Source of the DNA: Arcobacter sp. CECT 8983
GTDB lineage: Bacteria; Campylobacterota; Campylobacteria; Campylobacterales; Arcobacteraceae
Length of the DNA stretch: 64,000 nt
Assembly (NCBI RefSeq): GCF_004118855.1
Contig: NZ_PDKF01000008.1
Span: 186,001-250,000, forward strand
Direction: 5' to 3'
Every line of letters begins with the position of its first letter. The stretch's first letter is position 1. Shown one piece after another: positions 34,158-42,087 of this stretch. The notes under the pieces are model-generated. The model saw only the letters and a list, made by a program, of their open reading frames with translations. It had not been told where the DNA came from and did not search any database. The translations under genes and the position numbers were made by a program.

Positions 34158-34356
34158 AGTGACATTTCATATAAATAATATGGCTTATACAATCACTGTA
34201 GATGATAAACTTAAAGATGAAATTACAAGATACTTATCTACAGATAAAAACTTAGATACAAAAGAGTTGCTAGCAGCTTATATAAGAGTTTCTCAGCAAT
34301 ACGTGCGACTAAAAGATGATGTTGAGGCTGTAACTGAAAAACTACCAAACTTATAA
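34147..34356 (+). CDS. zapA: ZapA-like cell-division protein
   Basis: This is a short protein (69 residues from the GTG at 34147). It begins MENKVTFHINNMAYTI with residues DDKLKDEITRYL and ends in a helix (YVRLKDDVEAVTEKL). This is the size and pattern of ZapA proteins, which bind and bundle FtsZ at the division site. TTG 34132 and GTG 34159 are alternative starts. It overlaps the upstream coiled-coil gene by 11 bases and ends 5 bases before the pseudopilin gene. Confidence 0.6.
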   Translation: MENKVTFHINNMAYTITVDDKLKDEITRYLSTDKNLDTKELLAAYIRVSQQYVRLKDDVEAVTEKLPNL

Positions 34357-34361
34357 AGCTT

Positions 34362-34793
34362 ATGAAAAAGGCATTTTCACTTATTGAAATTATTATTGTA
34401 ATTGTAGTTATCTCTATAATTGCGAGTTTTCTAATAAGTAAATATGCTACTACTATAAATAGTACAGTAAAAACTACTGTAAAAGCAGATATAGCATTAA
34501 TTAATAGTGCTATATCGAAAAAAAATACTAAAAATATATTGCTAAATAAAGCAGAAATTACTTATTTAGATAATGCAATAACAAATCAAAAAGGATTAGA
34601 GATTTTTGATAATATTTTACAAGTACCCTTGATTTCAACAAACTTATCTCAAAAAGAGCTTGGCAAATGGATCAAAATGTCTAAAGATAAATATAGAGTT
34701 TATATTTCAAAACAAGAGTTTTTAGAGTATAGATTTAAAAATGATATATTTTCTTGTGTAAGTGATTTAAAACTTTGTAAAGAGTTTGAATAA
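34362..34793 (+). CDS. Type II/IV pseudopilin-like protein
   Basis: The N-terminus MKKAFSLIEIIIVIVVISIIASF is a type III (prepilin) signal. It has a short basic leader, then FSLIE with the conserved glutamate at mature position 5, and a long hydrophobic helix. The residue before the cleavage site is Ala instead of the usual Gly, which prepilin peptidases tolerate in some species. Only about 115 residues follow, with two cysteines near the end (SCVSDLKLC). The role may be a minor pilin or secretion pseudopilin. It overlaps priA by one base. Confidence 0.75.
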   Translation: MKKAFSLIEIIIVIVVISIIASFLISKYATTINSTVKTTVKADIALINSAISKKNTKNILLNKAEITYLDNAITNQKGLEIFDNILQVPLISTNLSQKELGKWIKMSKDKYRVYISKQEFLEYRFKNDIFSCVSDLKLCKEFE

Positions 34794-36640
34794 TGAATTA
34801 TTATGAAGTATCTTTACTAAAATCACCACTTGAACCTTTAACCTTTCAATATGAAGAAGAACTAGAACTTGGAACTAAAGTTGAAGTTCCTTTACGAAAT
34901 AGAAAAAACTATAGTGATGCTGTTGTAGTTAAAAAAGTAGAAAAGCCAAGCTTTAAATGTAGTGATATAAAGGTTATTACAGAGTTCTTTTATGATGCAA
35001 AAACCTTAGAAATAGCAAAATTTATTTCCCAATATTATGTGTGTTCTTTAGGGGAAGCTCTTAGTATTTTTATTCCTTTTAACAAAAAGTATGAAAATAA
35101 AAATATAAAGCAAGAATTTGACTCACAAATAGAGTTATCACCTAAACAGAAAGAAGCTTATGATTTTTGTGAAGATAAAAAACAAGCTTTACTTTTTGCA
35201 AATACAGGAAGTGGTAAAACAGAAGTTTATATAAAAACTATTGAAGAAGTTTTAAATCAAAGTGGGCAAGCAGTACTTCTTATGCCTGAAATTTCTTTAA
35301 CACCTCAAATGCAAAAAAGACTGGAAAAGGTTTTTTCTACTTCTGTAGCTATTTGGCATTCAAAAATTACTAGAAAGAAAAAAGAAGAAATCCTACAAGG
35401 TTTACAAGAAGGAAGTATCAAACTTGTAGCAGGAGCTAGGTCTGCACTTTTTTTACCCTTTGATAATTTACAATTAATAGTTGTAGATGAAGAGCATGAT
35501 GAATCATATAAAAGTGATTCAAAGCCAAGATATCATGCAAAAGATTTAAGTATTTATATTGCAAAGAAGTATGATATTAAACTTATTTTAGGAAGTGCAA
35601 CAGCTTCTATCTCTTCTTTTTCAAAGCTACCTTTTTATAGGTTAAAGCAGACTTTTTATGATACAAGAAAGAAAATAGAGTTTGATGATTCATCTTTAGA
35701 TATCTCTTTAAAGGTATTAAATAAAATAAAACAGACTTTAGATAATCAAAATCAAGTAATTGTATTTTTACCTACTAGAGCAAATTATAAATATCAAATT
35801 TGTACTACTTGTGGAAAATCAGTTGAATGCCCTTATTGTTCTGTTTCGATGAGTTTACATAAAAATGATTTAGCCTTAAAGTGTCACTATTGTGGATATG
35901 CTCAAAAAATACCAGAAACTTGTCCTTCTTGTAATAATGGAGTAATTCATAATCTAAGAGTAGGAACAGCACAAATTGAAGAACAGCTAAATGAAATGTT
36001 CCCTGAAAAAGTAGTAAAAAGATTTGATAGAGATGAAATTAAAACAGATAATAAACTAAAAAAGATTTTAAATGATTTTAACAACAATAAAATTGATATT
36101 TTAGTGGGAACTCAAATGCTTTCTAAAGGTCATGACTATCATAATGTGAAACTTGCAGTTGTTCTTGGAATTGATTCAATTTTAAATATGAACTCTTATA
36201 AAGCAAGGGAAAAGGCTCTATCTTTACTTATTCAAATAGCAGGAAGAAGTGGAAGAAAAGGTGATGGTGAAGTAATTGTTCAAACCCAAAACCAAGATTT
36301 CTTTGCAGAATATTTGCAAGAGTATGATTATGCAGATTTTTTAAAAGAGGAGTTAGAGTTTAGAGAAGATTTATATCCTCCTTTTTTAAAAATGGCAAAA
36401 GTTGTATTTGCACATGCAAATGGACTTAAAGTAAAAGATGAATTAGACAAATATGTTAAACTTTTAAAACAAAAAGAGAATATTCAAGTAGTAGGTTTTG
36501 GACAATGTGCAATATTTAAAGTTGCCAATAAATATAGATATGAAATAATTTTACGTTCTTCAAATGTAAAAGCCTTATTACAAGCCTTACATAGCATTGA
36601 TTCTTCTATGGCATCCATTGATATGGATACAGTCTATTAA
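34793..36640 (+). CDS. priA: Primosomal replication helicase PriA
   Basis: PriA restarts stalled replication forks by remodelling DNA and loading the replicative helicase. Walker A (ANTGSGKTE), the DEEH box and helicase motifs (LGSATAS, VLVGTQMLSKGHD, QIAGRSGRKG) are present. The zinc-binding cysteines form four CxxC pairs (CTTC, CPYC, CHYC, CPSC). At 615 residues it is shorter than the E. coli enzyme (about 730), as is usual in Campylobacterota, mainly through a reduced N-terminal domain. Confidence 0.96.
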   Translation: MNYYEVSLLKSPLEPLTFQYEEELELGTKVEVPLRNRKNYSDAVVVKKVEKPSFKCSDIKVITEFFYDAKTLEIAKFISQYYVCSLGEALSIFIPFNKKYENKNIKQEFDSQIELSPKQKEAYDFCEDKKQALLFANTGSGKTEVYIKTIEEVLNQSGQAVLLMPEISLTPQMQKRLEKVFSTSVAIWHSKITRKKKEEILQGLQEGSIKLVAGARSALFLPFDNLQLIVVDEEHDESYKSDSKPRYHAKDLSIYIAKKYDIKLILGSATASISSFSKLPFYRLKQTFYDTRKKIEFDDSSLDISLKVLNKIKQTLDNQNQVIVFLPTRANYKYQICTTCGKSVECPYCSVSMSLHKNDLALKCHYCGYAQKIPETCPSCNNGVIHNLRVGTAQIEEQLNEMFPEKVVKRFDRDEIKTDNKLKKILNDFNNNKIDILVGTQMLSKGHDYHNVKLAVVLGIDSILNMNSYKAREKALSLLIQIAGRSGRKGDGEVIVQTQNQDFFAEYLQEYDYADFLKEELEFREDLYPPFLKMAKVVFAHANGLKVKDELDKYVKLLKQKENIQVVGFGQCAIFKVANKYRYEIILRSSNVKALLQALHSIDSSMASIDMDTVY

Positions 36641-36662
36641 TTAATCTTTAGTCTTCTTATTG

Positions 36663-36668
36663 TATAAT
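36663..36668 (+). promoter_or_regulatory. -10 box of dapD promoter
   Basis: TATAAT in the context TGTATAATCG lies 28 bases upstream of the dapD ATG. The same context is found before the NCS2 permease gene and similar ones before 48777 and rpe. Confidence 0.7.
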
Positions 36669-36695
36669 CGAGCCTAAAAATAATAAGGAAAAATA

Positions 36696-37883
36696 ATGGC
36701 TTTTACAAAAGATGATTTTAAAGAACTAGTATCAAATATCCAATCTCAAGACTGGTACAAAAATCCAATTGGTTTTGGTATCGCAAAAGTAGATAGAGGA
36801 CAATTAAACCCTGAAAAAATTTTACAAGCAACATATCCTGTAGTAAACTGGGAAGAAAACTATGGAAGTGCTGCGATTTTTTTAAATGCATTAAAAGAAG
36901 CAGGTGAAGAAATTGATACTTCTAAATCAGAATTAGTATTTAATATCAGTGACAAATTTTTAACAACTTGTATTGAGTCTTTTAGACCATATATTTCAGA
37001 AGCAAAAGGACAAGAGCATAGAAATGTTCAAGTTATTTCTACTTTAGCTTCGTTACCAATTGATTCAGGTCTTACTGCTGATGATTATAAAGTTGTATTT
37101 ATTTTTGAAGATACAAACCCAACAAGTGCAGAGTCTGTATATTTAAAACTTTATGCTTTATCAACTGGAAAAGCAGCACTTAGAGGTTTAAATCTTGATG
37201 GTGCCTTTGGTCAATTACATAATAGTGCTTGGGTTGGAAATCAACCAATTGAATTAGACTGGTTAAGAGAAAATGAAATTTCATTAAAACTATCTGGAAA
37301 ATATCCAAGTATTACAAAAGTTGATAAATTCCCTCAATTCTTAGACCATGTAATTCCTGCAGATAACACAAGAATTTTAGATACAAATAAAGTTAGATTT
37401 GGTGCTCAATTAGCAGCTGGAACTACTGTAATGCCTGGTGCTGCATATATTAACTTTAATGCTGGAACTGAAGGTGCAGTTATGGTTGAAGGTAGAATTT
37501 CTTCAAGTGCAAAAGTAGGTGCTGGTTCTGATGTTGGTGGAGGAGCTTCAATTCTTGGTGTTCTTTCTGGTACTGATGGTGTTCCTGTAACTATTGGTGA
37601 GAATACATTATTAGGTGCTAATTCTTGTACTGGTACTGCAATTGGTGATTCTTGTATCTTAGATGCAGGTGTAACAATTTTACCAGGTACTAAAATTACT
37701 CTTTCTGAAAAAGCAGTTGAGCAATTAAAAGAGATTAACCCAGATAAAGAAATTTCTACTGTTATGAAAGGTATGGATTTCTTAGGTGTTAATGGAGTAC
37801 ACTTTAGAGTTAACTCTCAAACTGGTCAAACAGTTGCAATGAGATCAACAAGAGAAGTTAAATTAAACTCAGACTTACACTAA
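36696..37883 (+). CDS. dapD: Tetrahydrodipicolinate N-succinyltransferase
   Basis: DapD transfers succinyl from succinyl-CoA to tetrahydrodipicolinate in lysine and peptidoglycan (diaminopimelate) synthesis. The C-terminal third shows the hexapeptide left-handed beta-helix (MPGAAYINFNAGTEGAVMVEG, ISSSAKVGAGSDVGGGAS). At 395 residues it is the long form found in Campylobacterota and relatives, not the 274-residue enteric type. AAGGAA precedes the ATG. The stop overlaps the end of copA on the other strand. Confidence 0.94.
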   Translation: MAFTKDDFKELVSNIQSQDWYKNPIGFGIAKVDRGQLNPEKILQATYPVVNWEENYGSAAIFLNALKEAGEEIDTSKSELVFNISDKFLTTCIESFRPYISEAKGQEHRNVQVISTLASLPIDSGLTADDYKVVFIFEDTNPTSAESVYLKLYALSTGKAALRGLNLDGAFGQLHNSAWVGNQPIELDWLRENEISLKLSGKYPSITKVDKFPQFLDHVIPADNTRILDTNKVRFGAQLAAGTTVMPGAAYINFNAGTEGAVMVEGRISSSAKVGAGSDVGGGASILGVLSGTDGVPVTIGENTLLGANSCTGTAIGDSCILDAGVTILPGTKITLSEKAVEQLKEINPDKEISTVMKGMDFLGVNGVHFRVNSQTGQTVAMRSTREVKLNSDLH

Positions 37884-37901
37884 AGCTTTTTAAGCTTTAG
37901 T
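37879..37901. terminator. Bidirectional terminator at dapD/copA convergence
   Basis: ACTAAAGCTT (37879-37888) and AAGCTTTAGT (37892-37901) are perfect arms around TTT. The hairpin contains the stop codons of both converging genes. Confidence 0.7.
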
Positions 37902-40054
37902 CTAAGTGAATTTAGAACAACTGTAACTGAACTAAAACTCATAGCTATTCCTGCATATACTGGTGATAACATAAGTCCAAAGAATGGATATAAAATGCCT
38001 GCTGCAAGTGGAATACCTATTGCATTATAAATAAACGCCCAGAAAAGATTTTGTTTTATAATCTTCATTGTTTCAATTGATAGTTTAATACTTTTAGAAA
38101 TAGAGTTAAGCTCATTGTTTACTAAAATTATATCTCCTGCATCTTTACTTATATCAGCTCCAGAGTTTAAAGTTACTCCAATATTAGCTTGTTTGATTGA
38201 TGGAGCATCATTTATTCCATCTCCTACAAACATAACTTTACCTTTTTCTTGAACTTTTTTAATTACATCGAATTTTTGTGTTGGAATAACTTCACTATAA
38301 ACTTCATCAATACCAATTTTAGAAGCAATTTTAGAAGCAGTAATTTTATTATCTCCTGTTAATAAAATAGCTTTGATATTTTGTTTTTTTAGATTTTCAA
38401 TTAACTCTTCTGCATTCTCTTTTAGTTCATCTTCAAGGGCAAATGAACCAATACTTTCATTTTCTAAAGAAGCTAAGATAACACCATTTGCTAACTCTAA
38501 TCTTTCATTATAAAACTCTAAGTGAGACTCTTTTATTGAAATATTATTCTCTTCTAAAAGTTGTCTGTTTCCAAGTAAAATTAACTGATTATCTATTTTA
38601 GCTTTTATTCCTCTTCCTGCAAGGATTTCTAAATCTTCTACCTCATAGTTTTGTTTTTCTATATCTTTTAAATAGTTTACAACAGCTTTAGAAATAGGGT
38701 GTTCACTTAAACTTTCAACAGCTAATATTTTAGAGAAGTATTTTTCATCTATATCTGTTTTAGTTACAGCTATTTCACCTTTTGTTAAAGTTCCTGTTTT
38801 ATCAAAAACTGCATATTGTATATCTTTAATAACTTCTAAGACTTCAGGGTTTTTGATTAAAATACCTTCTTTCGCTCCTTTACTTACAGAACTTACAATT
38901 GCAATTGGAGTAGCAAGTCCTAAAGCACAAGGACAAGAGATAATAAGTACCGAGATACTTGCTAAGATAGCATTTTGCATCTCTCCAACTACTGCCCATA
39001 TAATAAAAGTAGCCATAGCTATAATAATTACAGAAGGTACAAAGATATTTGCTATTTTATCTGCAAATCTACTAATAGGTATTTGTTTACTTTGAGCTGA
39101 TTTTAAAAGATTGATTATCTTTGATAAAGTTGTATCACTTGCTAGTTTTGTCACTTTTACTGTGATTACACCATTTGTGTTTAAAGTTCCTGATAATACT
39201 TCATCTCCTACTTCTTTAAAGACAGGCATTGATTCACCTGTAATCATTGAAGTATCTATATCTGCACGACCTTTTATAATCTCTCCATCAGCAGGTATCT
39301 TTTCTCCTGTTTTAACTAAAATCTTATCATCTATTTTAAGTTCGCTTGCAAGTATTTCTTTAGAATTTTCTTTTTCATCTAGTAGATTTGCTATGCTAGG
39401 AGCTAAAGTCATTAGTTTTTTTAAGAAATCACTTGCTTTTTGTTTTGAGCGTTCTTCTAAAAATCTTCCTAATAATACAAATGAAATAATAACAGCTGCT
39501 CCATCAAAATATAGGAACCTTAAATGTTCTGGGAATAGGTTAGGGAAGAACACAACAAAAGTAGAATAAAAGTATGCAGCACTTGTTCCTAGGGCAACTA
39601 AAACATTCATGTCATAGTTTCTGTTACTTAAAGCTTTATATGCTAATTTATAAAATCTAGCACCACAAAAAAACTGTACAACTGTTGCAAGTGCGAAGAT
39701 AGCATATTGTTTGGCTGATACATCAACTATACTTGAAAACATGATTATAAACATAAATGCAGTTATAGTCATTGAAATAGAGAAAAGGTTTTTAAGATTT
39801 TTAAACTCTTTTTCTTGGGCTTTTTCTAGGTGGGAAAAATCTTCTTCAACTTTATATCCAAGAAGTTCAATTTTTTTTACAAGGGTATCTTTTGTCATAG
39901 TTTCAGTATCAATAGTAAACTCTCCTTCACTAGAAGCAAAACTTACTTTTGTACTTTCAACACCCTTTTGTTTATTTAAAAACTTTTCAATTCCATTTGA
40001 GCAATTAACACAAGTCATACCTGAGATGTTTAAATTTATTTTCTCTTTTGACAT
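37880..40054 (-). CDS. copA: Copper-exporting P1B-type ATPase
   Basis: CopA pumps Cu+ out of the cytoplasm. The order is: one N-terminal heavy-metal-binding domain (GMTCVNC, Cys15/Cys18), eight membrane helices with the ion-binding CPC (ISCPCALGLATP), the actuator loop TGES, the phosphorylation site DKTGTLT, the HP motif (SEHPISKA) and GDGINDAPS. The length of 724 residues is normal for a single metal-binding domain. It is the last gene of a copZ-arsR-copA unit, 4 bases after arsR. Confidence 0.95.
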   Translation of the reverse strand: MSKEKINLNISGMTCVNCSNGIEKFLNKQKGVESTKVSFASSEGEFTIDTETMTKDTLVKKIELLGYKVEEDFSHLEKAQEKEFKNLKNLFSISMTITAFMFIIMFSSIVDVSAKQYAIFALATVVQFFCGARFYKLAYKALSNRNYDMNVLVALGTSAAYFYSTFVVFFPNLFPEHLRFLYFDGAAVIISFVLLGRFLEERSKQKASDFLKKLMTLAPSIANLLDEKENSKEILASELKIDDKILVKTGEKIPADGEIIKGRADIDTSMITGESMPVFKEVGDEVLSGTLNTNGVITVKVTKLASDTTLSKIINLLKSAQSKQIPISRFADKIANIFVPSVIIIAMATFIIWAVVGEMQNAILASISVLIISCPCALGLATPIAIVSSVSKGAKEGILIKNPEVLEVIKDIQYAVFDKTGTLTKGEIAVTKTDIDEKYFSKILAVESLSEHPISKAVVNYLKDIEKQNYEVEDLEILAGRGIKAKIDNQLILLGNRQLLEENNISIKESHLEFYNERLELANGVILASLENESIGSFALEDELKENAEELIENLKKQNIKAILLTGDNKITASKIASKIGIDEVYSEVIPTQKFDVIKKVQEKGKVMFVGDGINDAPSIKQANIGVTLNSGADISKDAGDIILVNNELNSISKSIKLSIETMKIIKQNLFWAFIYNAIGIPLAAGILYPFFGLMLSPVYAGIAMSFSSVTVVLNSLRLKLKKL

Positions 40055-40058
40055 AGGG

Positions 40059-40418
40059 TTACACCTTTTCTTTTAGGATTAGTTTTAGTAAATCTTTTAT
40101 GTATTTATCTTTTATGAAATAAAAAGACATTTTCTTATCTTTTTTGAAATCAACTATTCCATATTTTTTAAGAGTTCTTAACTGATGAGAAACATGAGAT
40201 TGAGGGATTTCAAGTAAATTTGTCATCTCTCCAACACATATCTCATAATCTATTAATGCATATAGCATTTTTGCTCTAGTTGGGTCAGCAAGTGCTTTAA
40301 ATACATTTGATATATCTATTAATTTATCTTGTGAAGGAAGAACTTTAGTTATATCAGAAATATAACTAATATCTTCACAACAAGATCTAATTAGTTTTTT
40401 TTCTTCACAAGCACACAT
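40059..40418 (-). CDS. ArsR/SmtB-family metal-sensing repressor
   Basis: This is a 119-residue winged-helix repressor with a typical core (LADPTRAKMLYALIDYEICVGEM, then a recognition helix QSHVSHQLRTLKKYGIV). The N-terminal extension is cysteine-rich (MCACEE, RSCCED). With CVGE in the helix region, this gives the thiol ligands expected of a soft-metal sensor. Being between a copper chaperone and copA, it probably senses Cu+. ArsR-type sensors for copper are less common than CueR or CsoR. The start lies 1 base after the copZ stop. Confidence 0.88.
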   Translation of the reverse strand: MCACEEKKLIRSCCEDISYISDITKVLPSQDKLIDISNVFKALADPTRAKMLYALIDYEICVGEMTNLLEIPQSHVSHQLRTLKKYGIVDFKKDKKMSFYFIKDKYIKDLLKLILKEKV

Positions 40419-40419
40419 T

Positions 40420-40626
40420 TTAGTTTTCTATAATTTCAAACCCAAGGTCTTTCATCTCTTCTTTAAATTTTGCTTCACTTGATTCATCAGCTATTTCAAC
40501 TGTTACTTCTTTTGGACTTTTTGTTAAATCTACATTTATTTCTCCAAACTCTTCTTCTAATGAACCTTTAATTAAATTTGAACAATTTTGACAATTGATA
40601 TTGTTTGCTTTAAACGTTTTTTGCAT
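40420..40626 (-). CDS. copZ: CopZ-like copper chaperone
   Basis: This is a 68-residue heavy-metal-associated domain. It binds Cu+ through the CxxC pair in NINCQNCSNLIKG (Cys14 and Cys17) and would hand it to CopA. The typical Met before the first Cys of GMTCxxC is replaced (NINCQNC). It is first in the copZ-arsR-copA unit, with AAGGAA just upstream of the ATG. Confidence 0.88.
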   Translation of the reverse strand: MQKTFKANNINCQNCSNLIKGSLEEEFGEINVDLTKSPKEVTVEIADESSEAKFKEEMKDLGFEIIEN

Positions 40627-40639
40627 AATAATTCCTTTT

Positions 40640-40670
40640 ATATGATAAATATTTCATATGATATTATCAT
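40640..40670 (-). promoter_or_regulatory. Candidate ArsR operator upstream of copZ
   Basis: ATATGA (40640-40645) and TCATAT (40654-40659) form an inverted repeat, and ATGATA-T-TATCAT (40658-40670) forms another. Both lie 14-44 bases upstream of the copZ start. ArsR-family sites are commonly ATATGA-type inverted repeats, so autoregulation is likely. Confidence 0.55.
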
Positions 40671-40719
40671 CATATAAGTAGAATGTCAATAGTAAGTTAA
40701 ATTAAATTTTGAAATATTA

Positions 40720-41214
40720 TTATTTGATTTTATCAATAATTATAAAAAGTTCATTTAGAACTTCACTTTCAATTATTATACAAAGTAAAAAGATTACTTC
40801 AAACTTGAATAGAAAGAAAATATTTCCTTTGTCATTTAAGAAGTTAAAATTTTTTTTGAATATATCATAAGTGTGCATAGATAAACTATGCTTAACATTT
40901 TGTTTGTACCAATGTATATAGGCTTCTCTTTTTACAATAGCTTTTTTTGAAATAATTTCATATAAGAAATAAACATGAAGAATCGCTATAAAAAATGAGC
41001 TAAATAAAAATATATTTGTTGCTAAAAAATAGATTAAAATAATTATAAATGGATACATTATAATAAAGCAACTAAGTTGTTTATGGTGATGGTAAATATA
41101 GTTTATCAAAAAATATTTAGAACCTAAATTTTTTGATATATTTTTATTAAAGATGATTATGTTAACTAAAGTTATAATAAAAGCAATAATATGTAAGTGA
41201 AGTAAAGAAAACAT
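40720..41214 (-). CDS. Hypothetical membrane protein, 164 residues
   Basis: I recognise no family. Four hydrophobic segments are visible (about 5-22, 48-67, 68-88, 140-158), with a basic loop near 90-125, so it is an integral membrane protein. The composition is rich in Ile, Phe and Lys. It stands alone between copZ and aat with spaces of about 90-120 bases on each side. Homologues could be narrow in distribution. Confidence 0.6.
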   Translation of the reverse strand: MFSLLHLHIIAFIITLVNIIIFNKNISKNLGSKYFLINYIYHHHKQLSCFIIMYPFIIILIYFLATNIFLFSSFFIAILHVYFLYEIISKKAIVKREAYIHWYKQNVKHSLSMHTYDIFKKNFNFLNDKGNIFFLFKFEVIFLLCIIIESEVLNELFIIIDKIK

Positions 41215-41334
41215 GCTAACTCCTTATATTGGTAAATAGCAATTTCACTTCTTAAATTTATCAAAGAGTTAGTTAAGCAAAATAAAAATTATTTAATAAA
41301 ATTTTAATTTTAATCTATTTGTAAAGTTATAGAT

Positions 41335-42000
41335 TTATTTTTTTAACATCTTAAAATATTCTTCTCTTGGAATTTCTTTGGCTCCAAGACTTTCTAAGTG
41401 TTCATTATGTACTTGACAATCAATTAGGTTTATGCCATTTTCTTTTGCTTGTTTGCATAGATGATAAAAAGCAACTTTTGAAGCATCACTAACTTTAGCA
41501 AACATACTCTCTCCACAAAAAACATCATCTATTAAAACTCCATAAAGACCACCAACTAATTCATCATTTAAGTATGTTTCTATAGAGTATGCATATCCTA
41601 GTTTATGAAGGTTTGTATATGCTTGAATAAAATAATCATTTATCCAAGTGTCATCTTCATGTTTTCTTTTAATACTTGCACAATTTTTCATAACCTCTTC
41701 AAAGTTTTCATTTGTTTTTACAACAAAACCTTTGTTTTTGATTGTCTTTTTAAGGCTTTTTGATACCTTCATTTCTTCTGGGTATAAGACCATTCTTTGT
41801 TGAGGAGAAAACCAGTGAATATGATTATATTCATCCATGAACCAAGGGAATAAACCATTTTTATAAGCATTTAGTAGTCTTTGTGGATGAAAGTCTCCTC
41901 CAACTGCAACTAAATCATTATTCATCATATCTAAAGTAGGAAAGTCAAAGTTATCTTCATCAAGTAAGTATATTTTTTCAATTGGTTCTAAAAGTGTCAT
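41335..42000 (-). CDS. aat: Leucyl/phenylalanyl-tRNA-protein transferase
   Basis: Aat adds Leu or Phe from aminoacyl-tRNA to N-terminal Arg/Lys of proteins, marking them for ClpAP (N-degron pathway). The family signatures are clear: GLFPWF, WFSPQQRMVL, TWINDYFIQAY, GGLYGV, GESMFA and LIDCQVHNEHLESLGA. The length is 221 residues. The start overlaps no other gene, and a hairpin separates it from the chemoreceptor gene upstream on the same strand. Confidence 0.95.
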   Translation of the reverse strand: MTLLEPIEKIYLLDEDNFDFPTLDMMNNDLVAVGGDFHPQRLLNAYKNGLFPWFMDEYNHIHWFSPQQRMVLYPEEMKVSKSLKKTIKNKGFVVKTNENFEEVMKNCASIKRKHEDDTWINDYFIQAYTNLHKLGYAYSIETYLNDELVGGLYGVLIDDVFCGESMFAKVSDASKVAFYHLCKQAKENGINLIDCQVHNEHLESLGAKEIPREEYFKMLKK

Positions 42001-42042
42001 GGATGAATATTATCTAAAAAAAATTAAAGAATCTTAAGTTTT

Positions 42043-42086
42043 AAAAATCAAACTAGAATGAAAGATTTCATCTAGTTTGATTTTTT
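42043..42086 (-). terminator. Terminator after the chemoreceptor gene
   Basis: The arms ATCAAACTAGA (42047-42057) and TCTAGTTTGAT (42071-42081) pair perfectly. Read on the minus strand they are followed by a short T run; on the plus strand by a T9 run. It therefore separates the chemoreceptor from aat. Confidence 0.78.
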
Positions 42087-42087
42087 T

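Noticed and set aside
38853-40076. Plus-strand open frames opposite copA
   Set aside because: They are antisense shadows of a well-supported P-type ATPase and carry no recognisable domain or ribosome site.
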